64,000 bases of DNA. It comes from Jannaschia seohaensis. Lineage in GTDB: Bacteria; Pseudomonadota; Alphaproteobacteria; Rhodobacterales; Rhodobacteraceae. The notes under the pieces are model-generated. The model was not told where the DNA came from and ran no database searches. It was given only the letters and a program-made list of their open reading frames with translations. Below, piece after piece: positions 7,248-16,199 of the stretch. Location of the stretch: assembly GCF_900116765.1 (NCBI RefSeq), contig NZ_UETC01000013.1, positions 1-64,000 of the forward strand, given 5' to 3'. A program made the translations under genes and the position numbers. The number at the start of each line of letters is the position of its first letter. The first letter of the stretch is position 1.

Positions 7248-9650
7248 TCAGGCGCCCCGCATCGCCCGCCCCTCGGGGTCGTAGGGCGAGGGCGGGATCA
7301 CGATGGCCTCGCGCGCCTGCCCGACGATATGGGTCTGGAGCGCCGTGCCGATATCGGAATGGTCGGCCTGGACCATGCCCATGGCCAGCGACTTGCCGAT
7401 CGTGTGCCCGAACCCGCCGGAGGTGACGAAGCCGACCTTCTCTCCGTCGCGCCAGATCGGCTCGAAGCCGCTCGCATCGGCCCCGTCGGCATCGATCTCC
7501 ATCGTCACGATCCGCCGCGACGGGTTCACCCCCTCCGCCGCGCCCTTCCCGACGAACGCCTTGGTCCAGTCGATCCAGCGATCCATGCCGGTTTCGGCGG
7601 GGGTGTAGCCCTGGGTGAACTCCGCCGACCAGATGCCGAAAGACTTCTCCAACCTGAGCGACAGCAGCGCCTGAAACCCGATCTCGCGCAGGCCCAGCCC
7701 CTGCCCCGCCTCCAGCAGCGTGCGGCGCAGCGCGACATGCTCCATCGCCGGGACGCTGATCTCGTAGCCCCGTTCGCCCGAGACCGAGAGCCGCCCGACA
7801 TGGGCGCGGGTGAGCCCGACATCCATCTCGGCGCAGCCCATGAAGGGCAGGTCCAGATCCCGCTCCAACACGCGCTGCACGATCTCCTTGGCGTTTGGCC
7901 CCTGCACCGAGAACCCGACCATCTCGTCGGAGATGTCGGCGACATGGACGCCGTCCTGCATTTGGTCGTGGAACCAGCGCATATGCCAGGCGCGCAGGTA
8001 GTAGGAGCCGGTGATCCAGAACCGCTCGGGCTCGCCCGGCCAGCAGAAGACCGTCAGATCGCCCTTGAGCTTGCCCTGGGGGCTGAGCATCGGGGCGAGG
8101 CGGGCCCGGCCCGGCGCGGGGAGTTTCGACGCCATGATCCGATCCAGCCAGGCGCCGGCGTTCGGACCCGTCACCTCGAAGCGGGAGAAGGCCGAGATGT
8201 CGAGCAGACCGGCCGCCTCGCGGGTCGCGCGGCATTCCTCGGCGACGATGTCGAAGGCGTTGGACCGCTTGAGCGTCGGCTTTTCCTCGAACTCCGGGCT
8301 GGGCGCGAAATAGAGCGGCACTTCCAGCCCGTAGCTCACGCCCCACCGCGCCCCAGCCGCCGTCATCGCGTCATGGGCGGGCGCCATCTTGAGCGGCCGC
8401 CCGGCGGGAAGTTGCTCGTTCGGATAGGTCATGACGAAGCGGCGGGTGTAGAACTGGCCGGTCGTCTCGCGGATGAAGCGCTTGTTCTCGGCGAAGCGGC
8501 CGAAGCGGGCCACGTCCATGCCGAACACGTCGGCCTCGGGTTCGCCCTCCACGATCCATTCCGCGAGAGACTTGCCCACGCCGCCCCCTTGCAGGAAGCC
8601 CGCCATCACCCCGCAGGCGCACCAATAGCCGGGCAGGCCCTGGATCGGGCCGACCAGGGGGTTGCCGTCGGGGGCGAAGGTGAACGCGCCGTTGACCCAG
8701 GTCTTGACCCCGACCTCCTGAAGCGCGGGATAGCGCTCGAAGCCCAGGATCAGCTCCTTCTCGATGCGGTCCGGGTCCTCCTGCTGCAACTCGAAGCCGT
8801 AGTCCCAGGGCGCGCCGTCCTCCATCCAGTGCTGGTGGTCGATCTCGTAGATACCCAGCAGGATCCCTTTCTGATCCTGGCGCATATAGGTGAAGCCCTC
8901 CAGGTCCACCGTCATCGGCACCTCGAAGTCGATCTCCTCCAGCTCTGGGATTGTGTCCGAGATCAGGTAGTGGTGGTTGAGCGGCGAGACGGGTAGCTCG
9001 ATCCCCGCCATCCGCCCCACCTGCTTGGCCCAGAGCCCGGCCGCGTTCACCACATGCTCCGCCCGGATCGTGCCGTGATCCTTGGTCACCACGTCCCAGC
9101 CCTCGGCTACGCGGCGCAGCGCCTCGACCTTGACGCCCTCATGCACCTCGGCGCCGCGCTTCTTGGCCGCGCCCGCATATGCGTGGACGGTGCCGGTCGT
9201 GTCGACATAGCCCTCACGGTCGGCCCACATGCCGCCGAGGATGCCCTCGGTCGACATGATCGGGCAGAGGGCCCCGGCCTCCTCCGGCGTGACGAGGCGC
9301 ACATCGTCGATGCCGATGGCCTGGAACGTGCGATAGGCCGATTGCAGCCAGTCCCAGCGGTCCGGTGTCCCGGCCAGCGTCAGCCCGCCGGTCATGTGCA
9401 TGCCCACTGACTGGCCTGATTCCTTCTCGATCTCGGAGAGCAAGTCGATCGTGTACGCCTGAAGCTGGGCGATGTTCGGATCGGCATTGAGCGCGTGGAA
9501 CCCGCCCGCGGCATGCCAGGAACTGCCCGCGGTCAGAACCTTCCGCTCCAGGAGGGCGACATCGGTCCAGCCCATCTTCGCGAGGTGGTAGAGGACGCTC
9601 GTCCCGACCACGCCGCCCCCGATCACGACCACCCGATAATGCGACTTCAT
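7248..9650 (-). CDS. FAD-dependent dimethylglycine (or sarcosine) dehydrogenase
   Basis: An 800-aa two-domain flavoenzyme. The N-terminal DAO-type FAD domain opens with YRVVVIGGGVVGTSVLYHLA (GxGxxG), followed by AGSSWHAAGGFHALN, the DMGDH/SARDH signature around the covalent-FAD histidine. The C-terminal half is a GcvT-like folate-binding domain with LDISAFSRFEVTGPNAGAWL and GFQALLSLRLEKSFGIWSAEF. It converts dimethylglycine to sarcosine, or sarcosine to glycine, and yields methylene-tetrahydrofolate. The adjacent sarcosine oxidase set makes dimethylglycine the more likely substrate. It is the first gene of the run. The 200-bp gap upstream (9651-9850), shared with the end of urtE, should hold its promoter. 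Confidence 0.93.
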   Translation of the reverse strand: MKSHYRVVVIGGGVVGTSVLYHLAKMGWTDVALLERKVLTAGSSWHAAGGFHALNADPNIAQLQAYTIDLLSEIEKESGQSVGMHMTGGLTLAGTPDRWDWLQSAYRTFQAIGIDDVRLVTPEEAGALCPIMSTEGILGGMWADREGYVDTTGTVHAYAGAAKKRGAEVHEGVKVEALRRVAEGWDVVTKDHGTIRAEHVVNAAGLWAKQVGRMAGIELPVSPLNHHYLISDTIPELEEIDFEVPMTVDLEGFTYMRQDQKGILLGIYEIDHQHWMEDGAPWDYGFELQQEDPDRIEKELILGFERYPALQEVGVKTWVNGAFTFAPDGNPLVGPIQGLPGYWCACGVMAGFLQGGGVGKSLAEWIVEGEPEADVFGMDVARFGRFAENKRFIRETTGQFYTRRFVMTYPNEQLPAGRPLKMAPAHDAMTAAGARWGVSYGLEVPLYFAPSPEFEEKPTLKRSNAFDIVAEECRATREAAGLLDISAFSRFEVTGPNAGAWLDRIMASKLPAPGRARLAPMLSPQGKLKGDLTVFCWPGEPERFWITGSYYLRAWHMRWFHDQMQDGVHVADISDEMVGFSVQGPNAKEIVQRVLERDLDLPFMGCAEMDVGLTRAHVGRLSVSGERGYEISVPAMEHVALRRTLLEAGQGLGLREIGFQALLSLRLEKSFGIWSAEFTQGYTPAETGMDRWIDWTKAFVGKGAAEGVNPSRRIVTMEIDADGADASGFEPIWRDGEKVGFVTSGGFGHTIGKSLAMGMVQADHSDIGTALQTHIVGQAREAIVIPPSPYDPEGRAMRGA

Positions 9651-9850
9651 CGCGGCCTCCCTCGCTGTGTGGAGGGAGATCAGCAGATGTGGACACTTCT
9701 GTCTAGAGACTTGCCGTGGCCGTTGAACCGGCGCGCCCGAGAGCGCGGCGCCGGATCGCCGGGACGCCGAAGGGCGAGCCCTCGAACCCTATCGGTCAGG
9801 GGATAAGGCGCACTGGCACCAGCGGACGCCCTCTTGCGGTGGCCCGACTG

Positions 9851-10540
9851 TCAGACGGACACATCGGCCAGCACGGCCTCGCGGCTGGCCCCTGCCCGCG
9901 CCTCGTCGCGGATCACGGTGCCTCGGCGCAGCGCGACGATCCGGTCGGCGAGATCCCAGGCGAAGTCGAACCGCTGCTCGACCAGCACGATGGCCATCTC
10001 GCCCGCGTCGCGCAGATCGCGGATGACCCGGCCGATCATGGCGATGATATTCGGCTGGATCCCCTCCGTCGGCTCGTCCAGCAGCAACACCTTCGGCCGC
10101 GTCACCAGAGCGCGCGCGATGGCCAGTTGCTGCTGCTGCCCGCCCGAGAGATCGCCCCCACGGCGGGTGCGCATCTCGTCGAGGACGGGGAACAATTCGA
10201 ACACATGGTCCGGGAGCGTGCGCTCCGATTTCGGCAGGCAGGCGAGGCCTACTTCCAGGTTCTCCTGCACGGTGAGCTGGGGGAAAATCTCCCGCCCCTG
10301 CGGCACATAGGCGATCCCGGCCTGGGCGCGGGCCTGGGCACCCTGCCCCGGCTCGACCCCGCTCACGGTGATGCGGCCCGCTGCCGGATGGCGCCCGGCG
10401 ATGGCCTTGAGCAGCGACGTCTTCCCCGTCCCGTTCAGCCCCATGACGCAGGTTACGGCGCCGGGCGCGGCGTCCAGGTCGATCCCGTGCAGGATGCGGC
10501 TGCCGCCATAGTCGAGCGTGATCGCGCGGACCTCAAGCAT
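9851..10540 (-). CDS. urtE: urea ABC transporter ATP-binding protein UrtE
   Basis: A 229-aa ATPase of the branched-chain amino acid/urea (HAAT) ABC family. Walker A is MGLNGTGKTSLLKAIAG, the signature motif is GGDLSGGQQQQLAIARAL and Walker B is KVLLLDEPTEGIQP; the last is typical of LivF/UrtE. The start MLEVRAITLDYG at 10540 overlaps the urtD stop by 8 bases; a longer open frame reaching 10582 lies in urtD and is not used. It is the last gene of the urtABCDE operon and powers high-affinity urea uptake together with UrtD. A LivF-type protein alone would be ambiguous, but the whole five-gene order fixes the assignment. Confidence 0.95.
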   Translation of the reverse strand: MLEVRAITLDYGGSRILHGIDLDAAPGAVTCVMGLNGTGKTSLLKAIAGRHPAAGRITVSGVEPGQGAQARAQAGIAYVPQGREIFPQLTVQENLEVGLACLPKSERTLPDHVFELFPVLDEMRTRRGGDLSGGQQQQLAIARALVTRPKVLLLDEPTEGIQPNIIAMIGRVIRDLRDAGEMAIVLVEQRFDFAWDLADRIVALRRGTVIRDEARAGASREAVLADVSV

Positions 10541-11297
10541 CTGCCGTCTCCCCCTCGGTCTCGGGCCGTCCGAGATAGACATCGATCACCCGGGGGTCGG
10601 CGCAGACATGATCGAGCGAGCCTTCGGCCAGGGCGCGCCCCTCATGCAGGACGGTCACGCGGCAGTTCAGACGGCGGACGAATTCCATGTCGTGCTCGAT
10701 GACGACGACGGCATGCTCCTTCGCGGCTTCGACCAGCATCTCGGTCGTCCGTTCCCGCTCGGCGCTCGTCATGCCGGCGGCGGGTTCGTCCACCAGCAGC
10801 AGCCGCGGCTCCTGCGCGAGCAGCATGCCGATCTCCAGCCATTGCTTCTGCCCGTGGGACAGGACGCCCGCCCGGCGGGCCAGATGGGCGGTCAGGCCCA
10901 CCCGCTCGGCCACCTCGCCGGCGCGGACCTCCATCGAAGGCCGGCGGGTCAGCACGGTCCAGGGCGAGCGCGGGGAGGCGAGCGCCATCGACAGGTTCTC
11001 GAACACGGTCTGGTCCTCGAACACGGTGGGCTTCTGGAACTTCCGCCCGATGCCCGCGCGCGCGATCTGCGCCTCACTCAGCTTGGTGAGGTCGCGCGAC
11101 AGCTCGCCATAGCGAATGGAGCCGGTGTCGGGCCGGGTCTTACCCGTGACGAGGTCCATGAAGGTCGTCTTGCCGGCCCCGTTCGGTCCGATAATGGCGC
11201 GCAACTCCGGCTCGGCCACGGAAAAGGACAGATTGTCGATGGCCTTGAAGCCGTCGAAGGATTTGGAGACGCCGGAGACTTCGAGCAAGGCGCTCAT
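10533..11297 (-). CDS. urtD: urea ABC transporter ATP-binding protein UrtD
   Basis: A 254-aa LivG/UrtD-type ATPase. It has Walker A IIGPNGAGKTTFMDLVTGKT, the family-typical IGRKFQKPTVFEDQTVFENL, a degenerate signature LSHGQKQWLEIGMLL (the LSHGQ variant typical of UrtD rather than LSGGQ), and Walker B RLLLVDEPAAGMTSAE. Its start overlaps the urtC stop by four bases. The FQKPTVFE and LSHGQKQW signatures support urea rather than branched-chain amino acids as the substrate. Confidence 0.96.
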   Translation of the reverse strand: MSALLEVSGVSKSFDGFKAIDNLSFSVAEPELRAIIGPNGAGKTTFMDLVTGKTRPDTGSIRYGELSRDLTKLSEAQIARAGIGRKFQKPTVFEDQTVFENLSMALASPRSPWTVLTRRPSMEVRAGEVAERVGLTAHLARRAGVLSHGQKQWLEIGMLLAQEPRLLLVDEPAAGMTSAERERTTEMLVEAAKEHAVVVIEHDMEFVRRLNCRVTVLHEGRALAEGSLDHVCADPRVIDVYLGRPETEGETADA

Positions 11298-12577
11298 GGC
11301 CGGTCCTCCTCGGCGCGCAGACTGCCTTGATCGGGGCCCAGATCATCGACACGGGTGGAGCGCCGGTGGGTCCAGAGATCGACCAGACCGCCGAGCCCCT
11401 TGGGCGCGAACAACGTCACCAGCACGAAGGTCAGGCCTAACAGGACCAGCCACCAGTCGGTCCATTTGATCTCGTAGAAGCCCAGATCGATATCCGGCGC
11501 CCCGCCGCCCGTGAACCAGCTGGAGAGCAGCGACACGAAGGCCGCGCCGATCACCGCGCCATAAAGCCGTCCGCGCCCGCCGATGGCGACCCAGACCGCG
11601 AGATAGATCGATGCGATCGGCGCGATCTCGGCGGGGTTCACGATGCCCGCCTGCGGGTAGTAGAGCGCGCCCGCGATCCCAGTCGCCATGGCCGTGCCGG
11701 TGAAGATGGCGAGCTTGTAATGCTCCACCTCGTAGCCCAGGAACCGCACCCGCGCCTCGTCGTCCCGGATGCCACGCAGCACCGAGCCGAAGCGGCCCGA
11801 GACGGTCCAGCTGGCGAGCAGATACGCGCCGCCCAGGGCCAGGGCCGAGGCCCAGAGGAACCACAGGCTGATCGTGGATTGCGGCACGTCGTCCAGGCCC
11901 GGCAGGTTTTGAAGGCCCGACAACCCGTTATTGCCCCTGAGGCCGCTGTCGTTCTGGAACAGCCAGAGGCTGAGCGCCAGCGTTCCCGCCTGGGTCAGGA
12001 TCGAAAGATACACGCCCGCCACGCGCGACCGGAAGGCGAGCCAGCCGAAGACCAGCGCGATCAGCCCCGGAACCAGCACCGCTGCCGCCAGTTGGACAGG
12101 AAGCGACCCGGCGAAGGCCCAGAGCCAAGGGATCTCCGTCGATCCGACGACGCCGAAGATCTGGGCGCCGATGGCCTCTTCTATCTCCAACGGCGTGGGC
12201 GGGAGCGGGTTCTGCGCCAGAGTTTCCAGCACGATCAACTCGGTCCGGTCCCACATGAGCCACATGCCGATGGCATAGCCGCCGATCCCGAAGAAGGCGA
12301 AATGGCCCAGCGAGAGGATCCCGGTATAGCCCCAGACGAGATCCATCGCGAGCGCGGCGAGGCAGAGGCAGAGCGTCTTGCCCAAGAGCTTCACCGTGCT
12401 GGTCGAGACATACCCCATCTGCGCCAGGACCGTCGCGCAGATCGTCACCAGAGCCAGGATCGCGAGAAAGATCAGGACGTCCGGGCGCTGGATGAGAGGG
12501 CGGGAGCGAGGGGCCAGCCCCTCGCGCTCCCCGGAGTATTTCCGGCCAGAAGAAGGAGATACCGACACGTCGGTCAT
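11294..12577 (-). CDS. urtC: urea ABC transporter permease UrtC
   Basis: A 427-aa inner-membrane permease of the LivM/UrtC type. The start MTDVSVSPSSGRKYSG at 12577 overlaps the urtB stop by four bases. It has about nine hydrophobic segments, for example VLIFLAILALVTICATVLA near the N-terminus, with the signature WGYTGILSLGHFAFFGIGGYA and a C-terminal WWLVLLGLTFVLVTLFAPKG. It pairs with UrtB to form the translocation pore. The GILSLGHFAFFGIGGY block and the conserved DSGLRGNNGLSG stretch are characteristic of UrtC. Confidence 0.96.
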   Translation of the reverse strand: MTDVSVSPSSGRKYSGEREGLAPRSRPLIQRPDVLIFLAILALVTICATVLAQMGYVSTSTVKLLGKTLCLCLAALAMDLVWGYTGILSLGHFAFFGIGGYAIGMWLMWDRTELIVLETLAQNPLPPTPLEIEEAIGAQIFGVVGSTEIPWLWAFAGSLPVQLAAAVLVPGLIALVFGWLAFRSRVAGVYLSILTQAGTLALSLWLFQNDSGLRGNNGLSGLQNLPGLDDVPQSTISLWFLWASALALGGAYLLASWTVSGRFGSVLRGIRDDEARVRFLGYEVEHYKLAIFTGTAMATGIAGALYYPQAGIVNPAEIAPIASIYLAVWVAIGGRGRLYGAVIGAAFVSLLSSWFTGGGAPDIDLGFYEIKWTDWWLVLLGLTFVLVTLFAPKGLGGLVDLWTHRRSTRVDDLGPDQGSLRAEEDRP

Positions 12578-14505
12578 TGGACGAACCTCCCCTTCTGGGC
12601 GATGATGCCGCGCGGGCGGAATTGGATGAAGAGAATGATGAACAGGATCATGTAGGTCTGCGCCGCGAGCGTGTTGGAGGGGTTCAGCCACTCGATGCCC
12701 TTTTGCAGACCGCCGATCATCCCCGCGCCGATCAGCGTGCCGAGTACCGAGCCGACACCGCCCACGACCACGGTCATGAAGCTCTGGACGATATAGCCGG
12801 AGCCCATCTCGGAGGTCACTTGCGCGAACAGCCCGATGGCCACGCCCGCCACGCCCGCGATGCCCGAGCCCAGCGCGAAGGTCGCCATGCCGACCCGGTC
12901 CGGATCGATGCCGAGGCTCGCCGCCATGCCGGGGTTCTGGGTCACGGCGCGCACCTCCAGCCCGAGCCGGGTGCGGCGCAGGATGTAGACGAGCAGCCCG
13001 AGGAACATCAGCGCCAGGACAAAGATCGCGATGCGGATATAGCTGATCCCGATCACGTCATTGAGCGTCCAGGCCCCCGCCAGCCAGTCGGGGGAGGTCA
13101 GCGGTACCGCCTGGGTGCCGAAGATGTTCTTGAAGATCTGCTGGAGCGCGACCGAGATGCCAAAGGTCGCCAGGAGTGTCTCCAGCGGGCGGTGCAGGAG
13201 GTGGCGGATCACCAGCCGCTCCAGCGCCACCCCTGCCGCCGCGGCGACAACGAAGGCCAGCGGCAGGGCGATGATCAGGCTAACGGTATAGTCCGGCACG
13301 ATCTGTTGGACGACATAGCCGGTATAGGCGCCGATCATGATGAACTCGCCATGGGCCATGTTGATGACCCCCATCACGCCGAAGGTGATGGCGAGGCCGA
13401 TGGCCGCCAGGAAATAGATCGAGGCGAGGCTCAGCGCGTCGAGGCCGAGATCGGCGGCCTGGGCTCGGGCGACGCGCGCGTTCACCTCGTCGAGCGCGGT
13501 GGCGGCGGCAGCGGTGATCGCCGGGTCCGGCTCGTCATAGACTTCGTAGATCGGGTTTGCCGCGAGAAGTTCGGACACGGCGTCCGGTCCGGCCCTTTGC
13601 GGCGCCACTCCGGACCGGGCGAGGACGTCGTAAGCCTCCCAGCGTCGCGTCTCGCTGGCGAGCGACGCGACGGGAAGGCCGCTCACGGCGCCGTCTTCGA
13701 TATTCGCGATCAACACGGCGTCGCGGTCGGCGCGGGAGACGTCGGCGACCTCGACCCCCTCCTCGGCCAGCAGGGCCAGGGCCTGGTCTTCCGCGATGTC
13801 GGTCCCGATCCTCAATTGGCGGGCAACATTGGTCTCCGCGCCGGGCGCGCCGATCACGATCTCGGTCGTGAGCACGTTGTTCAGCGCGGCCCGCGCCTCC
13901 AACGATACCCCGCCGGAAAGATACTCGATCGCCGCGAGGCGCGCGGCCTGGTCTTCGCCGTAGCGCAGCGTGATGAGCCGCTCCAGCGCCTCCTTGCGGG
14001 CGCGGATCTGGGCATTCTGTTCGGTCGGGATCGAAGCGCGCAAGGGGTCAAGGAGCTCCGGCGTGGCGTTGCGGGACAGCGCGTCGAGCGCGGCGCGGCG
14101 GCGCTCCGGGTCGGGGTCGTTGAGTTGGAATTGGACGAGCGCCGTCGCGATCAGGCGGCGGACGCCGGCATTGGGGCGCAGCTCGCTCGCCTCGCGGCGA
14201 CCGACCTCTCCGGCCTCGCTGCCATCCTCGACGGAGCGCAGGACATAGACGTCGCCGTCGCGCTCGCCGTAGAAGAACAGCCCGTCTGCGTCGCGCTGCA
14301 CGACCCGTCGGTCGGCCCAGGCTTCCAGGAAATCAGGCATTTGCGGCAAGCCGCTGGCGGCTAGGTCGTCGATGACGGGCTGGATCGTGCGGCGAGACGG
14401 GTTCGCCAGATCCTCGGCATGGGTCTGCAGGAGGGTCTGTATCGCTCCCTGTGCGGCAGCGGGCAGCGGCAGGAGCAGGAGGGCGATGAAGAGGAGGAAG
14501 CGCAT
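12574..14505 (-). CDS. urtB: urea ABC transporter permease UrtB with periplasmic N-terminal domain
   Basis: A 643-aa permease. A signal-like segment (MRFLLFIALLLLPLPAAAQG) is followed by a soluble region of about 330 residues rich in Ala/Leu/Arg helices, then a LivH-type permease domain with SIYFLAAIGLAITFGVMGVI and MAHGEFIMIGAYTGYVVQQI. This long N-terminal extension is usual for UrtB and separates it from LivH. Downstream genes overlap by ATGA. Upstream, a 121-bp gap holding two hairpins separates it from urtA, which suggests that urtA is made in excess over the membrane and ATPase parts. Confidence 0.96.
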   Translation of the reverse strand: MRFLLFIALLLLPLPAAAQGAIQTLLQTHAEDLANPSRRTIQPVIDDLAASGLPQMPDFLEAWADRRVVQRDADGLFFYGERDGDVYVLRSVEDGSEAGEVGRREASELRPNAGVRRLIATALVQFQLNDPDPERRRAALDALSRNATPELLDPLRASIPTEQNAQIRARKEALERLITLRYGEDQAARLAAIEYLSGGVSLEARAALNNVLTTEIVIGAPGAETNVARQLRIGTDIAEDQALALLAEEGVEVADVSRADRDAVLIANIEDGAVSGLPVASLASETRRWEAYDVLARSGVAPQRAGPDAVSELLAANPIYEVYDEPDPAITAAAATALDEVNARVARAQAADLGLDALSLASIYFLAAIGLAITFGVMGVINMAHGEFIMIGAYTGYVVQQIVPDYTVSLIIALPLAFVVAAAAGVALERLVIRHLLHRPLETLLATFGISVALQQIFKNIFGTQAVPLTSPDWLAGAWTLNDVIGISYIRIAIFVLALMFLGLLVYILRRTRLGLEVRAVTQNPGMAASLGIDPDRVGMATFALGSGIAGVAGVAIGLFAQVTSEMGSGYIVQSFMTVVVGGVGSVLGTLIGAGMIGGLQKGIEWLNPSNTLAAQTYMILFIILFIQFRPRGIIAQKGRFVQ

Positions 14506-14526
14506 GGTGGGTGTCCTGGCGCGGGC

Positions 14527-14544
14527 GGCGGGTTGAAACCCGCC
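14527..14544. repeat. small hairpin upstream of urtB
   Basis: Perfect 8-bp arms (14527-14534 and 14537-14544, GGCGGGTT/AACCCGCC) lie around a 2-nt centre, 17 bases before the urtB start codon on the minus strand. It is close enough to the urtB ribosome binding region to affect its translation. A third partial copy of the GGCGGGTT arm lies near 14562. Confidence 0.5.
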
Positions 14545-14592
14545 CTACGGGTCCGGTGCAGGGCGGGTTGCCCCCCCTGCCAACCGGTGCCA

Positions 14593-14615
14593 GGCGGCCC
14601 CGCTGCGGGGCCGCC
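14593..14615 (-). terminator. GC-rich hairpin after urtA (partial terminator or RNA-processing stem)
   Basis: Perfect 11-bp inverted arms with a single central base lie 11 bases beyond the urtA stop on the minus strand. There is no clean T-run after the stem. It therefore fits better with the protection or attenuation seen between a periplasmic binding-protein gene and its permease genes than with full Rho-independent termination. Confidence 0.6.
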
Positions 14616-14626
14616 CTTCGATTAGG

Positions 14627-15907
14627 TCAGTAGTTGGACTGGATCTGCACGCAGGTCTCGGTCTCGGTGTTGTACATGCCGCAGCCCAGGCCCGGCCAGT
14701 CGGAGACCAGCTTGGCCGATTCCGGCAGGTGGTCGGTCCAGGCATCGCCCGGCACTTCTTCGGTCTGGCTGATGATGTCGAACTGACCGTCCTCGGTGAT
14801 TTCGCCGATCAGGACCGGCTTGGTCAGGTGGTGGTTCGGCAGCATCACGGCGGTTCCGCCGGTCAGGTTCGGGAATTCCTGGCCGTACATCGCCTCGCGG
14901 ACGGCGTCGACATCGGTCGTCCCGGCCTCGGTGACGGCGTTCACCCACATGTTGAAGCCGATGTAGTGGGCCTCCATCGGGTCGTTGGTGACGCGGTCCT
15001 CGCCCATGCGGGCCTTCCAGGTGGCGACGAATTCCTCGTTGGCTTCGGTATCGGCGGACTGGAAGTAGTTCCAGGCGGCGAGGTGGCCGACGAGGTCCGT
15101 GGTGTCGAGGCCCGACAGTTCCTCTTCGCCGACGGAGAATGCCACGACGGGGATGTCGTCGGCCGAGACCTCGGCGGCGGCGAGTTCCTTGTAGAAGCCG
15201 ATATTTGCGTCGCCGTTGATCGTGGAGATGACGCCAACCTGGCGGCCGTCTTCGCTCATCTCGACGACATCGCCGACGATTGTGGCCCAGTCGGAGTGAC
15301 CGAAGGGCGTGTAGTTGACGAAGATATCCTCTTCGGCGATGCCCTTATCCTTCAGATAGGCTTCGAGGATCTGGTTCGTTGTGCGCGGATAGACGTAGTC
15401 GGTGCCGAGCAGGGCGAAGCGCTCCACCCCGAGTTCTTCCAGGAAATAGTCGACCGCCGGGATCGCCTGCTGGTTGGGGGCGGCGCCGGTGTAGAAGACG
15501 TTCTTGGAGCTCTCCTCGCCCTCGTACTGGACCGGGTAGAACATCAGGCCGTTCAGCTCCTCCAGGACGGGCAGCGCGGATTTGCGGCTGACCGAGGTCC
15601 AGGAACCGAAGATCACGTCGACGCCCTCGTCGGAGATCAGCTCCCGCGCCTTTTCGGCGAAGAGCGGCCAGTCGGAGGCGGGGTCGACGACGACCGCCTC
15701 GATCTCGCAGCCCAGAAGGCCGCCCTTCTCGTTCTGCTGGTCGACCAGCATCTCGACGGTGTCCTTCAGCGTCGTCTCGGAGATGGCCATCGTGCCCGAC
15801 AGGGAGTGCAGCACGCCGACCTTCACGGGGCAGGTGACATGGCCGTCGGCGAGCGCGGGGCTGGCCCCGAGGGTCAGCGCGATCGCAATCAGGGAGGTGC
15901 GGTTCAT
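14627..15907 (-). CDS. urtA: urea-binding periplasmic protein UrtA
   Basis: A 426-aa extracytoplasmic solute-binding protein. The signal peptide MNRTSLIAIALTLGASPALA ends at residue 20. It continues HVTCPVKVGVLHSLSGTMAI, the start of the urea/amide-binding UrtA/AmiC family, then VVVDPASDWPLFAEKARELI, FGSWTSVSRKSALPVLEEL and FYPVQYEGEESSKNVFYTG, all strong UrtA signatures. It delivers urea to UrtBC. It is first in the operon; the promoter must lie in the 292 bp between it and cheD. Such operons are usually under NtrC nitrogen control, but I do not see a clear sigma-54 site. Confidence 0.97.
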   Translation of the reverse strand: MNRTSLIAIALTLGASPALADGHVTCPVKVGVLHSLSGTMAISETTLKDTVEMLVDQQNEKGGLLGCEIEAVVVDPASDWPLFAEKARELISDEGVDVIFGSWTSVSRKSALPVLEELNGLMFYPVQYEGEESSKNVFYTGAAPNQQAIPAVDYFLEELGVERFALLGTDYVYPRTTNQILEAYLKDKGIAEEDIFVNYTPFGHSDWATIVGDVVEMSEDGRQVGVISTINGDANIGFYKELAAAEVSADDIPVVAFSVGEEELSGLDTTDLVGHLAAWNYFQSADTEANEEFVATWKARMGEDRVTNDPMEAHYIGFNMWVNAVTEAGTTDVDAVREAMYGQEFPNLTGGTAVMLPNHHLTKPVLIGEITEDGQFDIISQTEEVPGDAWTDHLPESAKLVSDWPGLGCGMYNTETETCVQIQSNY

Positions 15908-16199
15908 AGGTCTCTCGTCCCAACTTGGTTATGGCGCGGCCAACATGTCGAGCGGCGCGGAGAGGGCCAATCGGACGGGGCCCAACAAATAGCGCGAGAC
16001 CGGGTTCGCCCGAAAAACAGGCACCAACCGGGGGGCGAGACGCAGGACTAAGCGGCGCGCAGGCGTCGGATGGCGCACTGGTCGCCCCCGCGAGACGCAA
16101 CCCGCGGCCGTTTTGGGCGAGTCTCGGACGCCCCTGCCCTCGAAACGGCCTGCGATGTGACGGCCTTGGCCGCCGAGTCGGGGCACGGGCCGAGGCGAG

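Noticed and set aside
12577-14364. 595-codon plus-strand open frame
   Set aside because: It is antisense to urtB, highly charged and low in complexity; urtB on the other strand has clear permease motifs.
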